The notes: a model not told the origin generated them from the letters alone. DNA of 64,000 nt from an uncultured Lachnospiraceae bacterium (GCA_951801955.1 CATOOV010000009.1:1-64000), one strand, 5' to 3'. Counted from the stretch's first letter, positions 45,280-54,976 are shown. Translations and numbers: made by a program.

Positions 45280-45847
45280 ATGCAAATTCAATATAGTTTT
45301 CTGATAATTTCATGATCTGTGCCAATGCATAGACTTCAATCCCTTGAGAAGTAAGTTTTTCATGTCCAGGCTGAAAAGATTTTTCAATAAGAACAGCAAA
45401 ACCTGCAATCGTTGCATGGGACATGCGCAGCAGGCGGAGCGTAGCGGTAGCAGCTTCACCATTTGCAAGGAAATCATCCACAATCAGCACATGGTCGTTG
45501 GCGCTGATATATTTTTTAGAAAGGGTCAGCTCGTAATTGGTTTCTTTGGTAAAGGAAGTAACCACTGTCTGATAAAGATCCTGGTTGAGAATTTTGGAGG
45601 GCTGCTTTTTCAGAATAATTAATGGAACTCCCATTGCAATGGATACCATAAGTGCTGGGGCAATTCCAGAACTTTCGATGGTGGCAATTTTTGTGATGCC
45701 CCTGCCTTTGAAGTGGTCTGCAATATCGTTGCCCATTTCCTGCATAAGCCCAGGATCAATTTGGTGATTGATAAAGCTGTCAACCTTTAAAATATGTTCA
45801 TTTACGGCAATTCCGTCTTGTTTGATTCTTTCTTCTAATAATTTCAT
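45278..45847 (-). CDS. xpt: Xanthine phosphoribosyltransferase
   Basis: It converts xanthine and PRPP to XMP in purine salvage. The 189-residue Gram-positive type starts MKLLEERIKQDGIAVNEHIL and has the PRPP motif VLIVDDFLANGEA. It follows a small membrane protein gene by 56 bp. No purine riboswitch is seen upstream of it, unlike the arrangement in Bacillus. Confidence 0.95.
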   Translation of the reverse strand: MKLLEERIKQDGIAVNEHILKVDSFINHQIDPGLMQEMGNDIADHFKGRGITKIATIESSGIAPALMVSIAMGVPLIILKKQPSKILNQDLYQTVVTSFTKETNYELTLSKKYISANDHVLIVDDFLANGEAATATLRLLRMSHATIAGFAVLIEKSFQPGHEKLTSQGIEVYALAQIMKLSENYIEFA

Positions 45848-45903
45848 ATTCCTTCACCTCTGGTTATGTGTTTTTAGAAAAAATTTGATTGCTGCGGCTG
45901 TAT

Positions 45904-46398
45904 TTAATCTGGAAAATACATTTGATAAATATTTTCCAGCATATATTCTGCAAAGGATTCTTCTAATTTGGGGAATTCCTCTGCCAGAAGCCGGCTAATG
46001 TTTTCGGAGCGGATAAAATATAACTGTTCAATGGGGAGATCTTCTTCATCCATGCCATTTGAAATGGCATCCGCAGAATAATGCTCCTGAAACCACTGGC
46101 GGATTTGACAGATACATGCATCTTCTTTTATTTTGGCAGAACTGAGCTTTTTTTTGCAATGAAAGGCAAAGAGTCCCACGGCAATAAAGAAAGCAAACAA
46201 AATCCCCAGAACGATGGTTCCCAGTAATAACGTAAAAAATGGAATATTTATGGGGAGCAAGCCTGTCCAAACCAGGATAATGGCTGTTAGTCCCAATATT
46301 CCCAACAAGGTAAATGTCCATGCGGTAGAATCTGCATCTTCCAATTTTTTCCCTGCTTCCACATAAATATGTGGTGTTTTTGGCGTTGTATCTGACAT
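45904..46398 (-). CDS. Membrane protein of unknown function
   Basis: The 164-residue protein has two membrane segments (about residues 26-44 and 51-78) and a C-terminal soluble acidic part (about 90-164) with many Glu and Tyr. I do not recognise a family. It has a promoter (TTGTAA 46459-46454, TATAAT 46436-46431) and probably shares a transcript with xpt. Confidence 0.75.
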   Translation of the reverse strand: MSDTTPKTPHIYVEAGKKLEDADSTAWTFTLLGILGLTAIILVWTGLLPINIPFFTLLLGTIVLGILFAFFIAVGLFAFHCKKKLSSAKIKEDACICQIRQWFQEHYSADAISNGMDEEDLPIEQLYFIRSENISRLLAEEFPKLEESFAEYMLENIYQMYFPD

Positions 46399-46430
46399 TG
46401 TCTCTACCTCCAGTTTGCATCAATAATGTT

Positions 46431-46459
46431 ATTATAAATGAAATGGGAAAATATTACAA
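46431..46459 (-). promoter_or_regulatory. Promoter of the membrane protein-xpt unit
   Basis: On the minus strand TTGTAA (46459-46454) and TATAAT (46436-46431) are 17 bp apart, 32 bp before the ATG. Confidence 0.65.
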
Positions 46460-46607
46460 TCATTTTGAATTATTCAAAACGAGAAGTTTGCAATGCGTAT
46501 TATGATAAACAGCAACAAATCTGTTAGAACATTGGGAAATTCAATTATTTTGAATGTTAAGAAGTTTTGCAAGTGTAAAACGAAATGTTTAGAGAAAGGT
46601 GAAAAAT

Positions 46608-47087
46608 ATGAAAATCACAGTATTGGCAGTGGGAAAAATCAAGGAAAGTTTTTACCGGCAGGCATTGGAAGAATTTCGAAAACGTTTGAACCGCTATTGT
46701 AAATTGGAAATTGTAGAGGTGGCAGATGAGAAGACTCCAGACCATGCAGGCAAAACAGAAGAATTTCAAATAAAAGAAAAAGAGGGACAGCGGCTTATGA
46801 AGCATATTGCAGAAGATGCATGGGTCTGCGCCCTTGCGATTGATGGAAAAATGATCAATTCTTTGGAGCTTTCACAAAAGATTGAAAACCTTGGCATCCA
46901 TGGAACCAGCCATATACAATTTGTAATTGGAGGTTCCCTGGGGCTTTCTGATAGGATTTTAAATCAGGCAGATTATAAACTAAGTTTTTCCAAAATGACG
47001 TTTCCACATCAGTTGATGAGGGTGGTATTGCTGGAACAAATTTATAGGAGTTACCGCATTATCATGAATGAGCCTTATCATAAGTAA
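46608..47087 (+). CDS. rlmH: 23S rRNA pseudouridine-1915 N3-methyltransferase RlmH
   Basis: The 159-residue SPOUT methyltransferase has exactly the family length. It starts MKITVLAVGKIKESFY and carries HIQFVIGGSLGLSD with the knot SAM site and KMTFPHQLMRVVLLEQIYR at the end. I use ATG 46608 with AAAGGTGA 5 bp upstream. In staphylococci this gene is orfX, the SCCmec insertion site at its 3' end; here the 3' end shows no integrated element. Confidence 0.96.
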   Translation: MKITVLAVGKIKESFYRQALEEFRKRLNRYCKLEIVEVADEKTPDHAGKTEEFQIKEKEGQRLMKHIAEDAWVCALAIDGKMINSLELSQKIENLGIHGTSHIQFVIGGSLGLSDRILNQADYKLSFSKMTFPHQLMRVVLLEQIYRSYRIIMNEPYHK

Positions 47088-47133
47088 AAGCGAAAGGGAA
47101 CACAGGTTCAGAAAGTAAAAAGAGAATTTTCAA

Positions 47134-47310
47134 ATGAATGGAAATATGATAAATAAATCTGAGGGCTACACTGTAATCACCCGCAGGATAAAAGGATATG
47201 CAGCTACAACAAACAGGGAAAAACCGTGCCGCAGATTGTTTTACAGGGGGACTGGATGGAGCAGTGATAAATTCTATCTTGGATTTCGTGCACAAACCAC
47301 AGGAAAGTGA
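47134..47310 (+). CDS. Small basic peptide frame, possible domain remnant
   Basis: A 58-codon open frame ends before the terminator at 47332. Its C-terminal half reads CRRLFYRGTGWSSDKFYLGFR, which looks like the end of a formylglycine-generating-enzyme-like (SUMF1) domain or another beta-rich fragment. No convincing ribosome site precedes the ATG. It may be a gene remnant or chance. Confidence 0.3.
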   Translation: MNGNMINKSEGYTVITRRIKGYAATTNREKPCRRLFYRGTGWSSDKFYLGFRAQTTGK

Positions 47311-47331
47311 AGGAAAAACAAATACATATGG

Positions 47332-47382
47332 AAAGGCTGCCACGTTTCAAAAATCTGTTTGAAATGTGGCAGCCTTTTTGTG
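47332..47382. terminator. Strong bidirectional terminator
   Basis: A 20-bp stem with one G-T pair (47332-47351 with 47358-47377) encloses AATCTG and is followed by T runs on both strands. It ends rlmH and the leftward thioredoxin/Fn3 gene. Confidence 0.85.
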
Positions 47383-47393
47383 TGAGCCTTAAA

Positions 47394-49082
47394 TTATTTG
47401 ATTTTTACTTTTTTAGAGGCAAAACTGCTGGTATAAGTTTTGCCTTTATAGGTTTTATATGCTTTTACCGTAAAATAATATGTTTTCTTTGAGGTCAATT
47501 TTGTCTTGGTATAGCTGGTACTTTTTGTAGCCTTTAATTTTTTCCAGGAACCTTTTAAGCTGGTTTTATAGTAGACAGTGTAGCCGGTGGCGCCCTTTAC
47601 TTTATTCCATTTTATCGTTGCTTTTTTCTTCCCTGGCGTTACTTTAAAGCTGACGGCATTAGGATTTGTCGCTGTATACAGGGAAGTATAGGATTTACTG
47701 TTCACCTGTTTCCCATTTGCCTGGATATACGCCTTTACTGCAAAACGGTAAGCAGTACCTGGCGTTAAACTCTTTACGGTATATGAGGTAGTATTTGTTT
47801 TCAGAGTTTTTTTCTTAACCCAAGTTTTTTTGGAACTGTTATATTGATAGATTATATATCCATTTGCCTTGGAAACCTTTTTCCAGGTCAATTTTACGCT
47901 TTTTGCAGAGGAAGAGGCCTTAAACCCAGAAACATTGGAAACATTTGTAGTCGGCGTTGGGTCTGGTGTCGGTGTCGGCGTAGGAGTAGGCGTTGGGTCT
48001 GGTGTCGGTGTCGGCGTAGGAGTAGGCTCTGGGGTTTCAGCAAATTTATTGATCGCTGTAATAATTTCTTCTGCCGTCTTAGGACCTAATGTAATGCTTT
48101 GAACCTTATTATTTTTATCAATCAATACGATATATGGAAAAGTTCCGCCAGTTTTATTGTCAAGTGCAAGGTAAGATAATGCAAGGTTATAATTCAGCAT
48201 AGATTCATCGTGGCAGAATATAATTTCCTTCCCTGGATAATTTTGTGCAAATGCTTTTGTATCTTCCAAGGTTGCGCCATACACATCTGCAAATATCACG
48301 CGGATATCGGAACGGTCCACCCAATCACTTTTATCAACGTCTTGCAAGGTAGCTTTTGTATTGCCGCAGGTGGTATAGCCAAAGATCAGGACGGTTGTCT
48401 CATTGGGATTTGCCTTTGTGGAAACGGTTGTGTTATCTATGGTTTTCAGCCCATAGGCAATATTTTCAATCCCAGTGCCAGGTTCAGAGGGAGGCGTAGT
48501 GCTTCCGCCTTCATCAATCTCTGCAAATTTTTTAATTTCTGTTAAAAGTTCGTCTGCTGTCTTTGTACCTGAGAGTATATTCTGCACTTTATTGTCTTTG
48601 TCAATCAGCACAATCATCGGATATTTGCCTCCATTTGCGCCGAAAAGCTGCGCATAGCCAACCATAGCCATAAAGTTCTGGTCAGATTCGTCATAACAGA
48701 ATGTGATATCTGGACATTGATATCCTTCCTCATAGGCAAGGACTTCCTCTTGGGTATGCCCATTGGTTTCTGCAAAAATAACCCGGATATCGGAACGTTT
48801 TACCCAGTCACAGGAAGAAATGCTGTTCAGCGTGGATCTTGTGTAACCACATTTTGTATGACCGAATATCAAGACGGTGGTCTCGTTGGCATTTGCTTTT
48901 GAGGAAACAGCGGTGCCATTTGTAGATGTAAACGTGTAAGTAGGATTGTTAATGGTTGACCGTTGGTCAGCCGCCTGTGCCTTGATACCTGGAATGCTGC
49001 CCAAGAATGGGAGCAGGAACAAAAGCGTAAAAATTGTCACTGTACGCATCATGCGTTTTTGGAAAGAAATCTTTTCTTTCAT
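47394..49082 (-). CDS. Secreted protein with two thioredoxin-like and two Fn3-like domains
   Basis: The 562-residue product has a signal peptide (about 1-38). Two tandem thioredoxin-fold domains follow (about 42-188 and 206-348), each with a one-cysteine active site, TKCGYT (C78) and TTCGNT (C239), where thioredoxins have CxxC, a further conserved FCY/FCH cysteine near residues 129 and 290, and the cis-proline in KYPMIVLID and TFPYIVLID. A Pro/Thr linker (351-379) leads to two Fn3-like domains (about 381-470 and 474-562), rich in lysine. The two thioredoxin domains are clear duplicates. It is probably bound to the surface or released and may act on disulfides or peroxides. Confidence 0.8.
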   Translation of the reverse strand: MKEKISFQKRMMRTVTIFTLLFLLPFLGSIPGIKAQAADQRSTINNPTYTFTSTNGTAVSSKANANETTVLIFGHTKCGYTRSTLNSISSCDWVKRSDIRVIFAETNGHTQEEVLAYEEGYQCPDITFCYDESDQNFMAMVGYAQLFGANGGKYPMIVLIDKDNKVQNILSGTKTADELLTEIKKFAEIDEGGSTTPPSEPGTGIENIAYGLKTIDNTTVSTKANPNETTVLIFGYTTCGNTKATLQDVDKSDWVDRSDIRVIFADVYGATLEDTKAFAQNYPGKEIIFCHDESMLNYNLALSYLALDNKTGGTFPYIVLIDKNNKVQSITLGPKTAEEIITAINKFAETPEPTPTPTPTPDPTPTPTPTPTPDPTPTTNVSNVSGFKASSSAKSVKLTWKKVSKANGYIIYQYNSSKKTWVKKKTLKTNTTSYTVKSLTPGTAYRFAVKAYIQANGKQVNSKSYTSLYTATNPNAVSFKVTPGKKKATIKWNKVKGATGYTVYYKTSLKGSWKKLKATKSTSYTKTKLTSKKTYYFTVKAYKTYKGKTYTSSFASKKVKIK

Positions 49083-49346
49083 AAGGTACCCTCCTTCGTT
49101 TATTTCTGTATCATTTGGAATCTTTATATATCAAAAAGCAAAAAATTCCAATAATACATGATTTTTACATTATGATAACATAGGGTTCTTATTTTCTCAA
49201 CAAAAATATAGTTTGAATATGGCAAATTGTCATATGAATTTTGTGAAAATGTAGAATTTTGTGGAATAGGGGATTGGTTTATGATAAAATAATTTTGTCT
49301 GTGCTTGATTTTTGGGATTAGAATATGATTCGAAGGAGAAGATAAA
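49083..49346. other. Divergent intergenic region
   Basis: It must hold promoters for the leftward secreted protein and the rightward aryl-CoA cluster. It is very AT-rich and several weak boxes are possible (for example TATGAT at 49279-49284), but none is convincing. The word CATATG and near-palindromes around 49230 could be an operator. Confidence 0.35.
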
Positions 49347-50648
49347 ATGATTTGGGCAAAAGAAGAGACGATGTCAAGATCTGAAATGGAAGCAATTCAG
49401 CTGCAGAGGCTTCAGGAAACAGTGAATCGGGTATATCAAAAGGTTGCGCCGTACCGCCGGAAAATGGAAGATGCAGGGGTAAAACCAGAAGATATTAAAA
49501 CATTACAGGATCTTAGAAAACTTCCATTTATTACAAAACAAGATATGCGGGATAATTATCCCTTTGGGCTGTTTGCAGTGCCAAAGGATGAGCTGGTGCG
49601 CATCCATGCATCCAGCGGCACCACAGGGAAACCAACGGTAGTGGGATATACCCAAAAAGATTTAGAGATGTGGACGGAATGCGTTTCCAGGATTGCCGCT
49701 ATGGGCGGCGCAACAAAGAAGGATGTGGCGCAGATCTGTTTTGGTTACGGCATGTTTACCGGCGCTTTGGGGCTGCACTTTGGTTTGGAAAATATGGGGG
49801 CGGCGATCGTGCCTTCTTCCACTGGGAATACAGAAAAGCAGATTATGTTTATGAAAGATTTTGGGACTACACTCTTAGTTGCAACGCCATCGTATGCTTT
49901 GCGGATTGCAGAAGTGGCAAAGCAGATGGGAATTGACCCAAAGAAGGATTTAAAAGTGAAAATAGGTCTGGTGGGCAGTGAACTTTTGACAGAGGCGATG
50001 CGTACGGAGATGCATAAGTTGTGGGGGGATGATATGTTAGTGACCTCCAATTATGGAATGAGTGAGCTGATGGGGCCAGGAGTGTCTGGAGAGTGTGAAC
50101 AACTTTGCGGAATGCATATCAACGAAGACTTTTTTATACCAGAAATTATTGACCCGAAAACCGGGCAGGTGCTTCCGCCAGGAGAAAAAGGGGAATTGGT
50201 GATCACTTGTATTTATAAAGAAGCCCTGCCCTTGATCCGTTACCGCACCAAAGATGTGACAAGGCTGCTTTATGAACCTTGCAAGTGCGGCAGGACCACT
50301 GTGCGTATGGAAAATCTGGACGGCAGGACAGATGATATGTTAAAAATCCGCGGTGTCAACGTATTCCCCAGCCAGATTGAGGAAGTGCTGCTTGGCATTG
50401 ATGAAATTGGTCCTCATTATGAGATTATTGTGACAAGGAAGAATCATTCTGATATATTGGAAATTCGGGTAGAGCTTGTGGAACCGGTGGACGCTTACAA
50501 GAAATTGGAGGCACTGGAGAAGAAAATCAAACAAAAGCTTCGGTTGGTTTTGGGATTGGATGCAAAAATCCGTATGGAATCTCCCAACACACTGCAGCGG
50601 TTTGAGGGCAAAGCCCAGAGAGTCAAAGATTTGAGAAAGGAAGTGTAA
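49347..50648 (+). CDS. paaK: Phenylacetate-CoA ligase family protein (first copy)
   Basis: The 433-residue AMP-forming ligase has the P-loop [16 protein letters not shown] (about residues 88-103), the central NYGMSELMGPGV, and the C-terminal [16 protein letters not shown]. The family joins arylacetates to CoA with ATP; beside IorAB it may instead run toward arylacetate and ATP, as described in archaeal peptide fermenters, or activate arylacetate. GAAGGAG precedes the ATG. It shares strong similarity with the second copy at 53220. Confidence 0.9.
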   Translation: MIWAKEETMSRSEMEAIQLQRLQETVNRVYQKVAPYRRKMEDAGVKPEDIKTLQDLRKLPFITKQDMRDNYPFGLFAVPKDELVRIHASSGTTGKPTVVGYTQKDLEMWTECVSRIAAMGGATKKDVAQICFGYGMFTGALGLHFGLENMGAAIVPSSTGNTEKQIMFMKDFGTTLLVATPSYALRIAEVAKQMGIDPKKDLKVKIGLVGSELLTEAMRTEMHKLWGDDMLVTSNYGMSELMGPGVSGECEQLCGMHINEDFFIPEIIDPKTGQVLPPGEKGELVITCIYKEALPLIRYRTKDVTRLLYEPCKCGRTTVRMENLDGRTDDMLKIRGVNVFPSQIEEVLLGIDEIGPHYEIIVTRKNHSDILEIRVELVEPVDAYKKLEALEKKIKQKLRLVLGLDAKIRMESPNTLQRFEGKAQRVKDLRKEV

Positions 50649-50651
50649 TCA

Positions 50652-52388
50652 GTGGATAAAAAAATTATGTTGGGAAATGAAGCAATCGCCAGGGGCGCTT
50701 ATGAAGCAGGGGTAAAGGTTTCTGCTGCATATCCAGGTACGCCAAGTACGGAAATCAGCGAAAATATTGCTTTGTATGATGAAATTTATGCAGAATGGTC
50801 CCCCAATGAGAAAGTGGCAACAGAGGTGGCAATCGGCGCTTGCATCAGCGGCGTCCGGGCAATGGCCTCCATGAAGCATGTAGGCGTCAATGTGGCAAGC
50901 GATCCTTTGTATACCATCTCCTATGGAGGGGTAAATGGAGGATTGGTTTTGGTTGCGGCAGATGACCCAGGGCTTTACAGCTCCCAGAATGAACAAGATA
51001 CCAGATGTGTGGCAAGGGCGGCAATGGTGCCTGTCTTAGAGCCTTCCGACAGCCAGGAGGCAAAGGATTTTGTAAAATTTGGATATGAACTCAGTGAAAA
51101 ATATGATACGCCGGTTATAGTCAGGACAACTACGCGCCTTGCCCATTCCCAAGGTACGGTCACCTTGGAAGAACGAATCGAACCAGAGGATAAGCCGTAT
51201 GAAAGAAATTCGGGGAAATTTGTCATGATGCCTGGCAATGCCATCGGAAGGCATGTCTATGTGGAACAGAGATTGAAGGCGATGACGGAAGATGGCAGCG
51301 GTTTTGCCATTAACCAGGCAGAATATAAGGATACGTCCATTGGGTTTATTACAAGTGGAATCCCTTATCAATATGTCAAGGAGGCATGTCCCAATGCCTC
51401 GGTATTAAAGCTTGGCATGGTGCATCCCCTTCCCAGAAAACTGATTGAAGAATTTGCTTCCAAAGTAGAGAAGCTGTACATATTTGAAGAACTGGAGCCA
51501 GTGATTGAGGAACAAGTAAAATCCTGGGGGATTCAGGCGGTAGGAAAAGAGATTTTTACGGTCCAGGGGGAATATTCTGCCAATATGATCCGGGAAAAAA
51601 TACTGAATGAAAAAGTCTGTGTAAAAGAAGCAGCAAAGGTTCCAGCAAGACCGCCGATTTTGTGCCCAGGCTGCCCCCACAGAAGCGTTTACACCGTATT
51701 GAAAAAATTAGGCATTCACGCGGCAGGGGATATCGGGTGCTATACCTTGGGCGCGGTGCCCCCCTTAAACGTAATCGACACAACTATCTGTATGGGCGCA
51801 AGCATTTCTACGCTGCATGGGATGGAAAAGGCAAAAGGCAAAGAATATATCAAACACTGGGTGGCAGTGATTGGAGATTCTACCTTTATGCATACCGGAG
51901 TCAATTCTTTGATGAATATGGTATATAACCAAGCCACAGGGACAGTGATTATTTTGGATAATTCCACCACCGGAATGACGGGGCACCAGGACCATGCCGC
52001 CACTGGAAAGACACTGAAAGGGGAAACAGTTCCAGCGATCAATATTTACCAGCTCTGTAAGGCAATGGGGATTGAACATGTGGTGGAAGTGGATGCGTTC
52101 GATATCCAAAAGGTGGAAGAAATTGTTAAGGAAGAAGTGGCACGGGACGCCGTTTCTGTAATCATTGCAAAATCCCCCTGTGTCCTGTTAAAAGGAAACG
52201 TATTCCCATACAAATGTAAACCTGTGGAGGATGCATGTAAAAAATGCGGCATGTGCTTGAAACCAGGCTGTCCAGCACTGACAAAAAAACCGGATGGAAC
52301 CATAGCGATTGATGATACCATGTGCAATGGCTGCGGGCTTTGTGAACAATTGTGCAAGCTTGGCGCCATCGAGCGGGTGAAAGCATAG
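50652..52388 (+). CDS. iorA: Indolepyruvate:ferredoxin oxidoreductase alpha subunit
   Basis: The 578-residue thiamine-diphosphate enzyme subunit oxidatively decarboxylates arylpyruvates (indolepyruvate, phenylpyruvate) to arylacetyl-CoA, passing electrons to ferredoxin. The PFOR-like domain I (AYPGTPSTEISEN) is at the start, the thiamine-binding part has CPGCPHRSVY and GDSTFMHTGVNSLMNMVYN, and two [4Fe-4S] motifs close the protein (CKKCGMCLKPGC and CNGCGLCEQLC). The start is GTG 50652, 3 bp after paaK. Confidence 0.94.
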   Translation: MDKKIMLGNEAIARGAYEAGVKVSAAYPGTPSTEISENIALYDEIYAEWSPNEKVATEVAIGACISGVRAMASMKHVGVNVASDPLYTISYGGVNGGLVLVAADDPGLYSSQNEQDTRCVARAAMVPVLEPSDSQEAKDFVKFGYELSEKYDTPVIVRTTTRLAHSQGTVTLEERIEPEDKPYERNSGKFVMMPGNAIGRHVYVEQRLKAMTEDGSGFAINQAEYKDTSIGFITSGIPYQYVKEACPNASVLKLGMVHPLPRKLIEEFASKVEKLYIFEELEPVIEEQVKSWGIQAVGKEIFTVQGEYSANMIREKILNEKVCVKEAAKVPARPPILCPGCPHRSVYTVLKKLGIHAAGDIGCYTLGAVPPLNVIDTTICMGASISTLHGMEKAKGKEYIKHWVAVIGDSTFMHTGVNSLMNMVYNQATGTVIILDNSTTGMTGHQDHAATGKTLKGETVPAINIYQLCKAMGIEHVVEVDAFDIQKVEEIVKEEVARDAVSVIIAKSPCVLLKGNVFPYKCKPVEDACKKCGMCLKPGCPALTKKPDGTIAIDDTMCNGCGLCEQLCKLGAIERVKA

Positions 52389-52523
52389 GTAATTTGAAAA
52401 TTTGGGATTATAGGAAAAATAAAAGCCTGGTAAGTTCGGAATGGTACGCAAGGGGAAAGTATAGAGGAAGTTTACAACAGGCTTAAATTTGAGATGTAAT
52501 ACATAAATAGATGGGAGGCAGAC

Positions 52524-53090
52524 ATGACAAAGAATATTATGATCGTAGGCGTGGGTGGCCAGGGAACACTCCTTACCAGCCGGATTCTTGGCGGGATTAT
52601 GTTAGATGCCGGTTACGATGTGAAGTTGTCCGAAGTACATGGCATGGCACAAAGAGGCGGAAGCGTGGTAACTTTTGTGCGTTATGGGGAAAAAGTTGCA
52701 GAACCCATTGTAGAAGAAGGGCAGGCCGATGTACTGATTGCATTTGAAAAGTTAGAGGCATTGCGTTACGCACATTTTTTAAAGAAAGACGGCGTTTTAG
52801 TTGTCAATGAACAGAAGATTGAACCGATCACAGTTGTGACAGGGGCTTGTGAATATCCAGAGGGTATCGTGGAAGGGCTGGAGAAAGACCATACCGTGTA
52901 CAAAATAGATGCGATGGAAGAGGCAAAGAAATTGGGAAATTCCAAGGTTTTTAATATTATTGTCCTTGGAATTGCCGCACGGCATATGGATTTTTCCAAA
53001 GAAGCATGGCTTACTGTAATTGAAAAAACAGTGCCGCCTAAGACGGTGGAAATTAACAAAAAGGCATTTCTGACTGGATATGAGGGATGA
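52524..53090 (+). CDS. iorB: Indolepyruvate:ferredoxin oxidoreductase beta subunit
   Basis: The 188-residue gamma-type domain partner of IorA starts IMIVGVGGQGTLLTSRILGG and has KLSEVHGMAQRGGSV. It completes the alpha-beta enzyme. It lies 135 bp after iorA, preceded by GGGAGGC. Its stop-codon region is duplicated downstream. Confidence 0.93.
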   Translation: MTKNIMIVGVGGQGTLLTSRILGGIMLDAGYDVKLSEVHGMAQRGGSVVTFVRYGEKVAEPIVEEGQADVLIAFEKLEALRYAHFLKKDGVLVVNEQKIEPITVVTGACEYPEGIVEGLEKDHTVYKIDAMEEAKKLGNSKVFNIIVLGIAARHMDFSKEAWLTVIEKTVPPKTVEINKKAFLTGYEG

Positions 53091-53163
53091 TACTTTGGCA
53101 ACCGATTGTCTGAGTAACCAAACATTGCAGGATGATACTCTTGCAAAGAATGGTCAGGGTAAC
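53085..53163 (+). repeat. 45-bp-period duplication of the iorB stop region
   Basis: The segment GGATGATAC...GTAAC around the iorB stop (53085-53117) recurs at 53130-53162 with about 75% identity. It is the fourth case in this window of a gene end duplicated in tandem. Confidence 0.75.
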
Positions 53164-53219
53164 TGAAATTTGCAAATTGGTATTTGGGAAACAATATAAA
53201 TTTAGGAGGCTTTATAAAC

Positions 53220-54518
53220 ATGATTTGGAATGAAGCAAAGGAATGCATGAGCAGGGATGAACTGGAGTACCTGCAGGGAAAACGCCTGGTTAAGATTGTG
53301 GACCGCGTCTACCACAATGTAGAGTTTTACCGGAAAAAGATGCAGCAAATGGGAATTGAACCAGGAGATATCAAAGGGATTGAAGATCTTCATAAGCTGC
53401 CTTATACCACAAAAAATGATTTGCGGGATACCTATCCCTTTGGGCTGTTTTCTGCTCCCCAGTCAGAAATTGTCCGTATCCATGCCTCTTCTGGAACTAC
53501 GGGAAAGGCAACCGTAGTAGGGTATACCAGAAGGGATTTGGAGATTTGGAGCGAATGTGTGGCAAGGGCATTGGCGCAGGCGGGTGTGACCAGGAATGAT
53601 ATTATACAGGTGGCATATGGATATGGTTTATTTACAGGTGGGCTTGGAGCGCATGGAGGCGCAGAAAAACTTGGCGCCATGGTGGTTCCCATGTCAACAG
53701 GAAATACCAAGAAACTTACTACAATGATGAAAGACTTTGGTGTGACGGCAATTGCCTGTACCCCTTCTTACCTGCTTCATATTGCCGAGGTACTTGAGGA
53801 GGCGGGAGATATTCCCAATATTAAACTGAAAGCTGCTGTCTGCGGCGCTGAACCTTGGACAGACAATATGCGCAGGCAGATAGAGGAGCGTCTGCACATT
53901 CATGCTTTTGATATTTATGGGCTTTCCGAGGTTATGGGACCAGGAGTCGCCTGTGATTGTGAATACCATAAAGGGCTTCATGTATATGAGGACCATTTCC
54001 TGCCGGAAATTATAGATCCTGATACCTTACAGCCGATGGAGAGGGGGGAGACAGGAGAACTGGTATTTACCACATTGACGAAGGAAGGGCTGCCCCTTTT
54101 GCGTTACCGTACAAAAGATTTGACAAGCATTTCCTATGACAAATGTGAATGTGGCAGGACCCTTGCGCGGATTAGCAGGTTTAAAGGACGTTCTGATGAC
54201 ATGCTGATTATCCGTGGGGTGAATGTATTTCCATCGCAGATTGAGGCTGCGCTGTTGGAGATGGGTGGTGTCACCCCTCATTACATGATGATTGTAGACC
54301 GGAAGAACAATTTGGATACACTGGAAATCCAGGTAGAGGTAGAGGAGCGTTTCTTCTCGGATGAAATCAAAGAATGGGAAAGCCTTACCAAAAAGATTGC
54401 GCATGTGATCCAGAATGCCATTGGGCTTGCAGCAAAGATCAAACTAGTGGAACCCAAAACATTAGAGCGCAGTATGGGAAAAGCAGTGCATGTGATTGAC
54501 AAACGTAAATTGGTTTAA
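53220..54518 (+). CDS. paaK: Phenylacetate-CoA ligase family protein (second copy)
   Basis: The 432-residue ligase has [34 protein letters not shown] and [15 protein letters not shown], as in the first copy, but it differs at many positions, so the pair is old and may be specialised for different aryl acids (for example phenylacetate and indoleacetate). ATG 53220 lies after TAGGAGG; the longer frame from 53184 covers the site. It ends 23 bp before the ACT gene. Confidence 0.9.
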   Translation: MIWNEAKECMSRDELEYLQGKRLVKIVDRVYHNVEFYRKKMQQMGIEPGDIKGIEDLHKLPYTTKNDLRDTYPFGLFSAPQSEIVRIHASSGTTGKATVVGYTRRDLEIWSECVARALAQAGVTRNDIIQVAYGYGLFTGGLGAHGGAEKLGAMVVPMSTGNTKKLTTMMKDFGVTAIACTPSYLLHIAEVLEEAGDIPNIKLKAAVCGAEPWTDNMRRQIEERLHIHAFDIYGLSEVMGPGVACDCEYHKGLHVYEDHFLPEIIDPDTLQPMERGETGELVFTTLTKEGLPLLRYRTKDLTSISYDKCECGRTLARISRFKGRSDDMLIIRGVNVFPSQIEAALLEMGGVTPHYMMIVDRKNNLDTLEIQVEVEERFFSDEIKEWESLTKKIAHVIQNAIGLAAKIKLVEPKTLERSMGKAVHVIDKRKLV

Positions 54519-54541
54519 AAATGTAGAATGGAGGGTATATT

Positions 54542-54976
54542 ATGTTTATCAAACAGTTATCCGTATTTATTGAGAATCAGGAAGGGCGCCTGGAGGAAGT
54601 TTTGAATGTTTTAAAAGAAGAACAGGTCAGCATCATCTCACTGAGTCTTGCAGATACCAGTGAATATGGGCTGCTTAGGCTGATTACGTCCAATCCAGAA
54701 GCAGGTCAGGCAGCGTTAAAGGAGAAAGGGTTTGCGGCAATGCTGACAGATGTGCTTGCCGTCCGGCTTTCCCACCAGGTTGGAAAACTTCAGGAGGTTT
54801 TAAGCCATGTCTGCCATGCCGGGCTGAATGTGGAATATATGTATGCACTGTCCAATAAGGATAATGAGGCATCCATTATCTGTAAGATTTCCAATGGAGA
54901 TCAGGCAGCAGAGCTGTTAAAAAGCAAAGAAGTTGAGCTGTACAGCCAAGATGATATCATGAAGATTTTTTCTTGA
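54542..54976 (+). CDS. Tandem ACT domain protein
   Basis: The 144-residue protein has two ACT-type amino-acid-binding domains (FIKQLSVFIENQEGRLEEVL and KLQEVLSHVCHAGLNVEYMY). Such free-standing ACT proteins beside paaK-ior genes are common in anaerobes and are thought to sense aromatic amino acids or regulate the ligase. The role is inferred. Confidence 0.85.
   Translation: MFIKQLSVFIENQEGRLEEVLNVLKEEQVSIISLSLADTSEYGLLRLITSNPEAGQAALKEKGFAAMLTDVLAVRLSHQVGKLQEVLSHVCHAGLNVEYMYALSNKDNEASIICKISNGDQAAELLKSKEVELYSQDDIMKIFS

Noticed and set aside
45848..45903. Region before xpt examined for a purine riboswitch
   Set aside because: It is only 56 bp and lacks the aptamer core words; no room for the known fold.
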